Source of the DNA: Siphonodentalium dalli
Taxonomy: Eukaryota; Mollusca; Scaphopoda; Gadilida; Siphonodentaliidae
Direction: 5' to 3'
Assembly: GCA_032622095.1 (NCBI GenBank)
Contig: CP136061.1
Coordinates: 57,043,301-57,107,300 of the forward strand
DNA length: 64,000 bases
Below, piece after piece: positions 35,144 to 45,310 of the stretch. Positions within the stretch are counted from its first letter, which is position 1; every line of letters begins with the position of its first letter. Under the pieces are notes generated by a model that was given only the letters and a program-made list of their open reading frames with translations, was not told the DNA's origin and searched no databases. The position numbers were made by a program, and so were the translations under genes.

Positions 35144-36068
35144 CCTGTGTGTATTCTCGTGTCAATTCAATATTGGGTGCATATCCACTGATTCTAAACA
35201 CTTCTAAATATAACAATTTAAAAGCATGCATCTCTTTAAAGGGGTATTATACTCTGGTTGAAAGTCTGAGATAGGTAAAACTTAGAGTATTATATATATA
35301 TATATACACCATTGGAAAGATTATGCGAACCTAATATGAAGTAAGTAAGTCTGGTGCGATAGAATATACATGTAGGTGGCGTAGTGAGAATATATATATA
35401 TTTGTTCGTGAAGAGCGTTTATTTTGAATATATAATCGTTCATTTTTCGCCAAAACCTCGACATTAGCATCGCTGGTTTATTTGATCCCAATGTTTACAA
35501 GAATACAAACTCATATGACCTCGCAAAATGACTATTGAATGTAAACAAACATGTTACTCATAATTACGCGGCATATTTGATGCGCAATTTAACATGAAAG
35601 TTAGATTATAATGCACCATTATGACCGTAATATTGCACTTTTTTCCGATATAGCATCATCTATTGACTTGTGGGGTAAAATCTATTAACATTTACGAAAA
35701 ATCCCGTCACTGGATCTGGGCGTAAGTCTGCTATAGAAAGATATATACATGGGGCTTCGACGTAAAACAGAATTACCCAACCGTTTACGTTTACGTCGAA
35801 GGAAATGTGGATTATAAGGTACCGTGTGCATTCATGCTGTCGCTGCCAAATGAACTACCCGGTTTATAAGATAAAATCAGTTGGTGAATATGCGTCCCGA
35901 GCGGGCCAAGATATACGAATACGATAATCCAACAAATTAATAAATAGCTCTGCAAAAATAGTGTTGATCCAATGACCCCATGCAGTGGTAGAACCTTGCA
36001 TTGTTATGAAGACAGACTTGTTTCTTTTGTCGCTTCGATAGAAACTTCTTAGTTGGGACTTCTTAACA
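35144..36068. other. Downstream of RARS2, no gene seen
   Basis: It includes 'tttaaaggggtattatactctgg' at about 35237 (resembling one end of a TTAA element, with no partner found) and (TA)n runs at 35292-35306 and 35390-35402. No coding is supported. Confidence 0.4.
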
Positions 36069-36074
36069 TGCATG

Positions 36075-36300
36075 TGTTACGTCAGCTTTTGAAGTAACTC
36101 ACCACTTTTGAACTAGGTCTCCACTTTTGAAGTAAAAATCGCCAGCTTTTGAAGTACCTCACCACTTTTGTAATAAAATCGCCAGCTTTTGTATAGTAAA
36201 GTGAGGTCTCCGCTTTTGTAATAAAAATCGCCAGCTTTTGAAGTAAAAAAAACCATGTCTCCACTTTTGTAATAACAAAATTACAGCTTTTGAAGTAAAC
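36075..36300. repeat. Terminal short-repeat array, copy D left arm
   Basis: 'tcagcttttgaagtaac', 'ccacttttgtaataaaatcgccagc' and related units, ending at 'acttttgtaataacaaaattacagcttttgaagtaaac'. Confidence 0.8.
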
Positions 36301-36364
36301 CGACTCGATCATTTTTATGGGCACTGGACGATTTTCATGACAAAGTCAACCCGATAATCCATAG

Positions 36365-36775
36365 CGGCTATTGCCCATACGAGTGTGATTTGTGACCGAA
36401 GGAATTTGGTGAGTCCGGTTCCATGACAAAAGAATCCAAACCGGTAATCGACCATACGAGTGTGTCGAACAGCTTTCAGTCTTACATACACGCACGCGAA
36501 TCCACAGTCGATCGCCCATATGAGTGTGACGTGTACCATGAGGCATATACTGAGTCCGGTTCCCTGTCTAAGCACGAGAGAACGCACATAGATGATCAAT
36601 CACACGAGTATGTAAAATTGTTCCCAGTCAGTCCGGCAACCTGACAATTCGCCCTGGTGATCGCGCCGTTTGTCAGAAGAAGTTCGGTGTGACCGTGAGT
36701 CTGACGAGGCATAAGATAATCCACGGTGGTGACCAGATGTGTGTCCGAAGACGTTATACCAGTCCAGTAACATGA
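36365..36775 (+). pseudogene. C2H2 zinc-finger remnant, copy D left arm
   Basis: The + strand reads RPYECDVYHEAYTESGSLSK followed by HERTHIDDQSHEYVKLFPV and a broken QKKFGVTVSLTRHKIIH-like finger near 36675-36722. Module order is the same as in copies A and C, with the same CDVY substitution and several frame breaks. Confidence 0.7.
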
Positions 36776-37243
36776 CAAGATATATATTTTCTCGAAATTG
36801 GGTGATGTAGCAGATTTATCAGTTCAAACGGAAAATAGTTGGTCTATTTGGCCTCGTCTTTGGAGGAAATGTCCTATGTCAAACTTTCAAGTCGCAATGT
36901 TTGTGATGCCAAAGTCTCCTTTCAAAATTTATTCAACGAAACATACGAATACAAGTAATTTTATTGGCGATTGTCAGGCAGAGCAATACAAAATGAAACT
37001 CATACCACAATTATTGAACGCGATTGTGGTTGATGAAGTAAAATAATTAGTTAACTAAATATATCCCTAACCTCCCCTTGGATATTATAGTTCTCGAAAA
37101 GCTATGTATATTATGCTATCATGAAGGCAATATATGAAGGTATAATAAATTTCTATTGCTATGTTGCACCTATCAATTTTGTCAGATTAAGTGGTGTGCT
37201 ATAGACAGGGAAGGTTGAGGTGTCTCGTGTACTGATAACTTAA

Positions 37244-37823
37244 AGGGGTACTGTACGCCAAATGTTGTTGTTGGTTTCTATAGTCTCCGAGTCGGAGAAT
37301 AAGGTAACAATTTTTCCATTATTTGAAAGTCTGTTGAGTACGAAGTCATGTTACGGATGACAAATTTACCGGAATGCAAAAATACAAATTGTCGTTGTCG
37401 AGTAATTTTCAAGTTTTCAACCAAATGAATCAACTAAAAGTTATATTATATGCATACTAGTCCCATATAATCATTTAAGTTATTGTATCGTCGCTAGTCA
37501 ATGAGTGGCTTGAGTGTTCTCCCCGTATCATCATAATATTTTAAGCGATCGTGTGTGCGATCGGTTTAACAATCCAGTATCCCTCAATTACTGTTTTTGA
37601 TTACGGTAATTCGTAATATAATTGACGCCATTTTATGGCTCCAGTCATAAATTCAATTTATATCAAATTATTAACTTTTAAATTATTAAATTTTAAGATA
37701 GCCTATTAACCTGAGCGTTTACAGAATACATCTTCGACTCAAATTACTTATGTTTCTATATATTATCGACATTAGATCGTTGTTGTCACCGGAAATTTAA
37801 TGAAAATGGCGTACAGTACCCCT
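37244..37823. mobile_element. TTAA-flanked MITE with TIR AGGGGTACTGTACGCCA
   Basis: The ends AGGGGTACTGTACGCCA and TGGCGTACAGTACCCCT are flanked by TTAA at 37240-37243 and 37824-37827. It is 580 bp and non-coding. The corresponding place in copy A (about 405-415) reads 'tattttatgttaagttttc' uninterrupted, which gives the empty site. Confidence 0.85.
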
Positions 37824-38004
37824 TTAACATAAAATAAAGATAAATTTTATATATGGAAAAAAATCATTTCCGACATTACTACATACTAATTGTAATTAGG
37901 CATATCGCTCATTGTTGAGCTTTTCAGCTTACGAAGATACATTTAGTGTTATTGTCATTGCTACGTAAGTTCCCTACCAAGTTCATGTCCGGTACTGACA
38001 GGAT

Positions 38005-38366
38005 GGCGTCGTTAGATCGCATTCAGTTCGGGTTTATATTTAATTCCATGATGAGTCTTTGGAACCTTTTTGGTGTTTCCATTTTATGGAATGGAAATAT
38101 TTTTAACTTTCCGTTGCCACAAACATCCAGGAGTTCACTCAGTTTAATTTGTCTGTACTCGGGCTGTCTTGTGTGTTGGCGGTGACCCGAAACACGTTGG
38201 CGCAGAGTGTTGTCAGTTTCGTCGATGTATATGATTCTCTGAACCCAGAGCACAAGATGTTGTAGTCAAAGTTCTGTGAGTTGCATGTGATATACATGCA
38301 TTTGGTGTGATATGCATACCATTTTGGAGTAGTAGTTTGGAAACTGTTCGAGTATAAGTCTAACAT
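38005..38366 (-). pseudogene. GIY-YIG endonuclease-like remnant, copy D
   Basis: The - strand reads YAYHTKCMYITC and a short cysteine-containing stretch. After a frameshift near 38235 it reads YIDETDNTLRQRVSGHRQH, RQPEYRQIKLSELLDVCGN, GKLKIFPFHKMETPKRF and QRLIMELN. The layout (C..VYxxxC...YIGxT...LxxRxxxH...CG..KIFPF) fits a Penelope-type GIY-YIG domain. YIG is YID here, but the downstream Arg and His positions persist, unlike copy A. No reverse transcriptase is present upstream, because inverted arm sequence begins there. Confidence 0.55.
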
Positions 38367-38942
38367 CTATTCTGTGTTCCACATGTGAGATTTCAAGTGA
38401 ATTTATCTTTGTATTTAATGTTAAGCACTCGGTCCATGGGACACATCAACCTTCCCTGTCTGTAGTACACCACTTAATCTTACCCCCCAATTGATAGGAG
38501 CAATAGTAATTTATTATACCAGCATATATTGGCTTCAAGATATTATATACATAGTTATTCAAGAACTATAAGATCTAAGGGGAGGTTGAGGATAAAAAAA
38601 TAACTAATTTAGGTCGGTTGAAGTACCTAGTTACCTGCGCAATTTGCATATGCGTCGTGAAAGTAGTACTAACCTAATAAAGCTACATTGACGTAATAAA
38701 CGTAAAGTCTATTAGGCAGGCTTTATGTAGGCAATATAGGTAGTGATCGGTGGATAAAATTATTTATATTGGTTTATTTCGTTGAATGCATTTTTAATGG
38801 AGACTGAACCTGTTGGGTCCACTAACATGGCGACTTGTATATTGCCTTCATGGTAGCATATTACACATGGCTATTCAAGAACTATAAGACACAAGAGGAT
38901 TATCGGGTTTACTTTGTCATGAAAATCGTCTAACGCCTGTGT

Positions 38943-39175
38943 CTCTTTAATTCATCTGCTGTCGATGGCGCATGTCCCATGCCACTCACTGTCAAATTAC
39001 CTCTGTATATCGTCTAAGAGGATAACGAACGCTCTTTATTGCTCATATATATTAATCCCCGTTTAAGTCACCTGAGGTAAAAGGCGCAAATCCCATGATA
39101 TTCCCCTGGTTATGTGACCACTGTGTACCAATTGTCATGCATATCGTCTGAGTTGACAAGGAACGCTTTTTATTG

Positions 39176-39211
<36 letters not shown>

Positions 39212-40130
39212 ACTATAATTTTTATGTTCACCTTTAGGGTCAACGGTGCCTATACAACGGTTCTCCCCTGGTAATTACTTCTTATATCGATGGCACCTAT
39301 CGCATGACACTCCCGGTGCCATATGAGCCCTGTTACACATTTTCCTTTTATTAGTACAAATAAATAAATACAAAATATATCTAAAATTTTTGTTTGAATA
39401 CCGAAATATCTCATGATTGTCTGGAAATATATATCGAATTTTCACGATCAGCTCCGATGATTCACCCAATTGGTCGCCCATAGCCCGAGAAACACTATAT
39501 TCGCCTTATTAATGCTCAGAGTTGATACATTATGCGGTATTTTCACTATTAATAGTACAACAAATTGAACAATGTCCGAAAGGACGTATGTACTGCATGT
39601 GTGTATTGAGTCGCGCCCAAGTAAACCGTCGGCACGCTACAATGAAATAACGAAAGCTGCAGTGATATAACGAACCCGTTTTACACTGTGGCGAAACATT
39701 CTTATCAGGTCGAGGCCCGACTTCGTCCGGGCTATTTAGGGATTTCTTTGTGATCACAACTATTGTTCGATTGCATGGTCCAGAAACAATAAAACATTTT
39801 GTAAAACATAACTTGATCTAACGCGTATTTTTTAAAACACGAATTTTTAGAGCGAATAAATAAGGATGTATTGACAATTACATTTATCTATTTTATAGTT
39901 ACCTTGTAAATATTCAAATTAAAAGAAACATAATTATTTCAAGAAGGTGCATCGACAAATTAACGCTGTAATGTCAACTACTCCTTATATGTTATTAATC
40001 AAGATACGGGCTTCCGTTTTTTACGCTGGTGCTAACTGAGTCAGGTTACCACGTTTCAGATTTTCGTAGTTTCGACCAGGAACCGGTCTATTCCACAAGA
40101 GACATTGAGTGCGCGCTAATAAAACATACA
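38943..40130. other. Intergenic, with local duplication and (AT)n
   Basis: A roughly 135-bp diverged duplication ('atcgtctaagaggataacgaacgctctttattgctcatatatat' near 39008, and again near 39145) ends in an (AT)n run at 39181-39208. The rest has no supported gene. Confidence 0.5.
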
Positions 40131-40131
40131 T

Positions 40132-40352
40132 TTAACCCTTCCATTGCTGGAGTTTCCTGAACTTTTGCGAAACCCCTGTGCCAATGCATTCTCTTATATT
40201 GCGAGTCTGTTTGTATAGTGAGCATCGCATATATTAGAGAATACATTGGCCTAAGAATATTTACCTTGACTTTGTAAGCCAGTTCATTCTCTTATATATG
40301 AGATCATTCCCTTTGTGGGAGACTCGCATATATAAGAGACTGCACTGGCACA
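40132..40352. mobile_element. Imperfect hairpin element CCTGTGCCAATGCATTCTC
   Basis: 'cctgtgccaatgcattctcttata' at about 40167 is paired with 'tatataagagactgcactggcacagg' at about 40327-40352. Two internal hairpins of the 'gcattctcttatat...gcgagtc' type lie between. It is the diverged counterpart of the double hairpin at 58839-59007. It lies 3' of zinc-finger gene 1. Confidence 0.6.
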
Positions 40353-40587
40353 GGAACTTTAATGCTGCACCAGCGCAACTCCCGTCACGAGCGGGTATAG
40401 AGTCACACAATCAATGACAGACGACAGCTCATAAATATTGTCTATTTACCGACATGTATACTTTGAGATGAGAATCTATTATCAAAATGTACTTTTACTT
40501 CCGTGAATGAATTAGAAACTTAGACAGTAATGTTGTTGCCGAATTTAGTGCGTATAGCCTACTTGTCCTCGTCCCGTCATTTATCTG

Positions 40588-42297
40588 TCATTTATTTACT
40601 TCTTCGTGACATGTGGCTATGTGATGTACCAAATACTTCTTACGAGAATATCCGTGTTTACATTTGTCACATTTGTACACGCTCTCCTTAGTGTGTGTCA
40701 TTTCGTGAGTTTTTAGATTGCAGCGAGAGAAGAAACGCCACCCACAAACGCCACACCCGAAAGGTTTCGTGTCCGAATGTATTACCATGTGTTTCATAAA
40801 ATTTCCCTTATCGCGAAATGTCTTCTTGCAAACTGTGCACTCGTGGCTCTTTTCTCCTGTATGGACACTTGTATGTTTTCGCAAAGAAATTTTTCTTTTG
40901 AATGTTTTACTGCATACATCACACGCAAACGGTTGTGTTTCGGTATGCACAACTCTGTGGGAATGCAAACTAGATTTCGACGAAAAATTCCGTCCGCATG
41001 TTTCGCAAACGTAACGCTCAACATCCGACTTGTCTCTGTGGCATACACACGCGCAGTTGGCACGCGACGTTTCATGTTTACAAGTGTCACAATTTTCTGG
41101 ACCGATCCCTACATGCAGTAACGTGTGCGTCAACATATGCTGTTTTTCGGTGAAGTTCTTGTTGCACACAGAGCATTTATACGGTTTCAGTCCCCGATGC
41201 GAAGCAATGTGGCGTGTCAGTCCTGCTTTCCATTTGTAAGACTTGTCACACATATCGCACGAAAATGGTCGGTCGTGAGAATGAGCTGAACGGTGCATAC
41301 GTAACAAAGAGCTAAGTGTGAAACGTTTCTCACACATATCACAGGCATACTTCTGTGTACCAGCATGCACATCTTTGTGACGTCGTAGTGAACATTTATT
41401 GTTAAATGATCTTTGGCATATGTCGCATGCATAAGGCTTGTCGTCTGAATGAGTTTGTTTGTGATTATACAGTCCATGCTTGTCAACGAACGTCTTCCCA
41501 CAAATTTCACAAATTTCATTCCTCACATCCGAATGGACGTGTTGCTTGTGATTATTCAAAGTACCCTTCAGTGTGAAGCTACTGTCGCATATCTCACAAG
41601 CAAATGGCTTGATTCCCAAATGTGCATTCATATGTCTTGTGAACTCAGTTTTCTTGCGGAAGAGCTTTGAACAAATATCACATTGTCTTATTTGACTGCA
41701 CCTCGCGCGAGGTGTGGGTAATTTGTGAATTCTTTGAATATGTTTATTTAGATCATCTCTCCTCTTGAATTTTTTCTCACACGTTTCACAGTCGAACGCC
41801 CGTTCTTCACTGTGACTGTGCATGTGTCGGCTCAGATCGTATCTCCTGGGGAACTGTTTTGAGCACACCTTACATGCAAACTTATTGCATCTTTTGTCTA
41901 ATCTAGAGCCTAATTCATCACCTGAGCCTGATGATTGTGAGCAGCGTTCTGGACCCGGTGTGTCTGAATCCGATGTGCTGGATTGGTCATGATTTGTATC
42001 TTCAAGTTCATTCTCAGCAGGGGTGAACTTGCTGGAAAGACTTTCCACGCCCAATTTTTCTTGTGTACTAATTTCTGACATTTCATCGCGAGCACTGGAA
42101 TCAACGTGACTTTTACCTGATTTATCGCCGTTTTGTTTGTCTTCATTATGATTACATTGTAAATCTGCGATATCGATTAAACCGCGTAACTTTTCCAAGA
42201 AGTTACGATGCACATCGCAAACGTGTATTTTCAGGAGGTCTCTTGATGCAAACTTTTCCTGACATATGTCACAGTCTATTGTTTGTGTTGGTTCCAT
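40588..42297 (-). CDS. C2H2 zinc-finger protein, 15 fingers (gene 1)
   Basis: A predicted nuclear DNA-binding protein of 569 residues, with no introns in the coding part. An isolated N-terminal finger (CDICQEKF...H...H, about 9-30) is followed by an acidic, Ser-rich linker (about 45-138). Fourteen fingers then run from about 142 to the C-terminus, including FACKVCSKQFPRRYDLSRH, YACDICQRSFNNKCSLRRH and FACDVCSKTFKRKISLRKH. Most inter-finger linkers depart from TGEKP (HSDDKPY, HAGTQKY, HRGLKPY). Between fingers 10 and 11 lies a Cys-rich insert (CDTCKHETSRANCACVCH). I chose the ATG at 42297 over the one at 42339 because the paralogue at 56573-58408 is conserved from MEPT onward and the context is a good Kozak (cccaccATGG). 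The target is unknown, and it is not assignable to a named family. Confidence 0.9.
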   Translation of the reverse strand: MEPTQTIDCDICQEKFASRDLLKIHVCDVHRNFLEKLRGLIDIADLQCNHNEDKQNGDKSGKSHVDSSARDEMSEISTQEKLGVESLSSKFTPAENELEDTNHDQSSTSDSDTPGPERCSQSSGSGDELGSRLDKRCNKFACKVCSKQFPRRYDLSRHMHSHSEERAFDCETCEKKFKRRDDLNKHIQRIHKLPTPRARCSQIRQCDICSKLFRKKTEFTRHMNAHLGIKPFACEICDSSFTLKGTLNNHKQHVHSDVRNEICEICGKTFVDKHGLYNHKQTHSDDKPYACDICQRSFNNKCSLRRHKDVHAGTQKYACDMCEKRFTLSSLLRMHRSAHSHDRPFSCDMCDKSYKWKAGLTRHIASHRGLKPYKCSVCNKNFTEKQHMLTHTLLHVGIGPENCDTCKHETSRANCACVCHRDKSDVERYVCETCGRNFSSKSSLHSHRVVHTETQPFACDVCSKTFKRKISLRKHTSVHTGEKSHECTVCKKTFRDKGNFMKHMVIHSDTKPFGCGVCGWRFFSRCNLKTHEMTHTKESVYKCDKCKHGYSRKKYLVHHIATCHEEVNK

Positions 42298-42440
42298 GGT
42301 GGGCGAATTCCCCTGTATCAAACGCTCTTGAGTGAACACAGTTGAGACTCAACACAAAAGTCAGGGCTGATTAAAATTTCTGGTCATTATTATAAGTTCT
42401 CTCAAAAGAACGTTGTCCGATGATGAACTGGCGTTAACAC
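42298..42440 (-). promoter_or_regulatory. 5' flank conserved between the two zinc-finger genes
   Basis: The phrases 'cagggctgattaaaatttctggtcattattataagttct' and 'caaaagaacgttgtccgatgatgaactgg' recur upstream of gene 2 (58460-58545) with few changes. This is 5'UTR or promoter duplicated with the gene. On the - strand 'attttaatcag' and 'tttgatacag' could be splice acceptors, so the true 5' exon may be further upstream. Confidence 0.45.
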
Positions 42441-42569
42441 TTAGTACTACAAATCAAATCAAATCAAATATGTAATGGTATCAATCCAACATGCGAATTA
42501 TCACCAATTGTACAAACATATAGTAACATTTAATGTGTGAACAAAATTAAAAATACAATGCATAATATT

Positions 42570-42967
42570 GGGTCCGTGAAGTTAGCACAACATTCAACAT
42601 TCAACATTCGTTCAACATTCGTGTGAAGTTGGCACAACATTCAACATTCGTTCAACATTCGATTTTTCTTGAACATAAGTTTTTTTTATGGTGAATGGAT
42701 TAAGTGGGTCGTATATATAGCACTCCTATCAAAATTAGAGTATTCGATACTTCGATGCTCATTTTTGAGCAAATTTAACATTCGATTTTTCTTGTACGTA
42801 AATTGTTTTAACGTGAATGGATTTAGTGGGTCGTATATTTAGCACTCCTATCAAAATGAGTATTGGATACATCGATGCTCATTTTTGAGCAAATTCAATT
42901 CCGGGGGAGAGAGAGGGGCACATCATATACGCATGACGGATCGGGCCAATATATGCAGGGATTTACC
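42570..42967. repeat. 120-bp satellite, left outer block
   Basis: Two to three units carry 'gggtcgtatatatagcactcctatcaaaat' near 42709 and 42828, bounded by 'ttcaacattcg' clusters and the 'ccgggggagagagaggggcacatcatatacgcatg' block. Confidence 0.75.
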
Positions 42968-44132
42968 TAGTCCAAGTCTTCTTGTACTAAAACCAGCTAA
43001 GATATTGGGATGGCGATGCTGGCGTTTAGTCCAAGCCCGCTTGCATACCAATCCTACCACATGAGTTACGCCCACGATCTGTGGCGGGAATTTGTGGTGT
43101 ATTTTACTCGATTTACCTAGCAAATCAATACATGATGCTATATACATCGGAAAGGCTTACATCTAATGGTCATAATGGTGTATAATAATCTAACTTTAAT
43201 GTTAAATTACACATAGAATATTCCGGTTGATTGCCACAAACATCGATTTGTTTCTCTGTTTGTTTACGTTTTAACCGAAAGCCGAAGTGGTCCGAATAAG
43301 TTCGGCATAATCCGCTGTTTGTTCTGGGAATTCTACTTTCCGTTTCTATATATAGCGCGGGTTTTCCGAACAAAAATGGCGAAAACCGATCGCCCGAAAG
43401 TCCAGTTTTCTATGTGCTTTCAGAACAATTCCCGCACTAAAAACTTAATGACATAATGGAGGATCAGAACGGTAGTTTTGTTGACAATTATCGCAAGCAA
43501 CTTGTCAAAATTGGAGCAAATTAGATCTCTTGTGTCTGACTTGCCATGCGTGTGGTGTGCATTTTGACATCTGTGTTGATAAAATAATCGGAGAACCGAA
43601 TCGCACAGTTTCGAAATATAGTTCTTCCGTTTTAGTGGGACTTTTCAAACTTAAGGTTCATTTATTTAGTGTATTACATTTATATCTCCAATGTTTAATT
43701 AATCTATTTATTATTTTATTTATTGACACACATAATTACGATTACAATGGAGAATTCATCGTAATTTGCGTTGTTGTCCAAAATCTACGGAATATTTTCA
43801 ACGGAAAATGCCGAACACAGTTCGCGAGGTCAACCGAGTTCGCATACTTTTAAAAAATTGTAAACATTGAGGTAAATGTTTTTTTCGCATTAAATTACCG
43901 TTTTAAATTCACAACTGATGTGGGTTTCAGATAAAATAGCATGTCTTCTGCGGAAAATATCCGTTTATTGTCGCAATTGTGATATTTTATTTCATATAAT
44001 TGTGGTTTTATTTGAGCGGGTCACTAACGCTTAAGCCGTGTCATAAGCGAGCATATAGGGCGGTCTTGGACTAAACGCCAGCATCGCCATCCCAATATCT
44101 TAGCTGGTTTTAGTACAAGAAGACTTGGACTA
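42968..44132. mobile_element. Nested element with TIR TAGTCCAAGTCTTCTTGTAC, 9-bp TSD GGATTTACC
   Basis: The ends are inverted repeats of about 70 bp, from TAGTCCAAG outward to the inner 'gatggcgatgctggcgtttagtccaag'. GGATTTACC is at 42959-42967 and 44133-44141. Other copies of the host repeat read 'gcagggatttaccctgatgg' without interruption (47100-47120, inverse), confirming the empty site. It is 1165 bp. The interior has short frames, for example ATGGAGGATCAGAACGG at 43457, but nothing recognised. This is a Mutator-like, non-autonomous element. Confidence 0.85.
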
Positions 44133-45310
44133 GGATTTACCCTGATGGTACTTTAATTCACCATAGGGCCCACGCCTAGCATGTATGGTTTTCGCTGGCG
44201 AATGTTGAACAGAAAGAACATTCAACATTCGTGTGAAGTTGGCACAACGTTCAACATTCAACATTCGAATTTTCTTGTACATAAGTTTTTTCAACGTGAA
44301 TGGATTAGAGTATTCGATACTTCGATGCTCATTTTTGAGCAATTTTAACATTCGAGTTTTCTTGTACATAAAATGTTTTAACGTGAATGGATTTAGTGGG
44401 TCGTATATATAGCACTCCTATCAAAATAAGTATTCGATACTTCGATGCTCATTTTTGAGCAATTTTAATATTCGAATTTTCTTGTACATAAATTGTTTTA
44501 ACGTGAATGGATTTAGTGGGTCGTATATATAGCACTCCTATCAAAATGAGTATTCGATACTTCGATGCTCATTTTTCAGCAATTTTAACATTCGAATTTT
44601 CTTGTACATAAATTGTTTTAACGTGAATGGATTTAGTGGGTCGTATATATATAGCACTCCTATCAAAATGAGTATTCGATACTTCGATGCTCATTTTTCA
44701 GCAATTTTAACATTCGAATTTTCTTGTACATAAATTGTTTTAACGTGAATGGATTTAGTGGGTCGTATATATAGCACTCCTATCAAAATGAGTATTGAAT
44801 ACTTCGACGCTCATTTTTGAGCAATTTCAATTCCGGGGGAGAGAGAGGGGCACATCATATACGCATGATCGGATCGGGCCCATATATGCAGGGATTTATT
44901 CTGATGGTACTTTAATTCTCCATAGGGCCCACACCTAGTATGTGTGGTTTTCGCTGGCGAATGTTGAACATAAAGAACATTCAACATTCGTTCAACATTC
45001 GTGTGAAGTTGGCACAGCATTCAACATTCGTTCAACATTTGAATTTTCTTGTACATAAGTTTGTTCAACGCGAATGGAATAAGTGTGTCGTATATATAGC
45101 ACCCCTATCAAAATTAGAGTATTCGATACTTCGATGCTCAATTTTGAGCAATTTTAACATTCGATTTTTCTTGTACGTAAATTGTTTTAACGTGAATGCA
45201 TTTAGTGGGTCGTATATATAGCACTCCTATCAAAATGAGTATTGGATACTTCGATGCTCATTTGTGAGCAATTTCAATTCCGGGGGAGAGAGAGGGGCAC
45301 ATCATATACG
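44133..45310. repeat. 120-bp satellite, forward block
   Basis: The phrase 'gggtcgtatatatagcac' occurs at about 44398, 44518, 44638, 44759, 45087 and 45208, giving a 120-bp period. Each unit also has 'caaaatgagtattcgatacttcgatgctcatttttgagcaa' and 'cttgtacataaattgttttaacgtgaatgg'. Confidence 0.85.

Larger units (their letters stand above)
36075..38942. mobile_element. Foldback element copy D, right arm truncated
   Basis: The left terminus TGTTACGTCAGC is at 36075. It is followed by the terminal array (to 36300), the hinge (36315-36360), zinc-finger remnants (+), the tail, a TTAA MITE insertion (37244-37823) and a GIY-YIG remnant (-). At about 38392 the arm sequence reappears inverted ('aatttatctttgtatttaatgttaagcact') and continues to 38615. 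A deleted remainder follows (38760-38942) that keeps the hinge ('ttactttgtcatgaaaatcgtc') but lacks fingers, array and terminus. No right TSD can be read. The six bases before the left end are TGCATG. Confidence 0.75.

Noticed and set aside
38392-38942. Independent element downstream of copy D
   Set aside because: It is the inverted arm sequence of the same family with a deletion. No separate terminus or TSD was found.
40718-42146. Several open frames antisense or out of frame to zinc-finger gene 1 (and likewise in gene 2)
   Set aside because: They are shadows of the periodic zinc-finger code.
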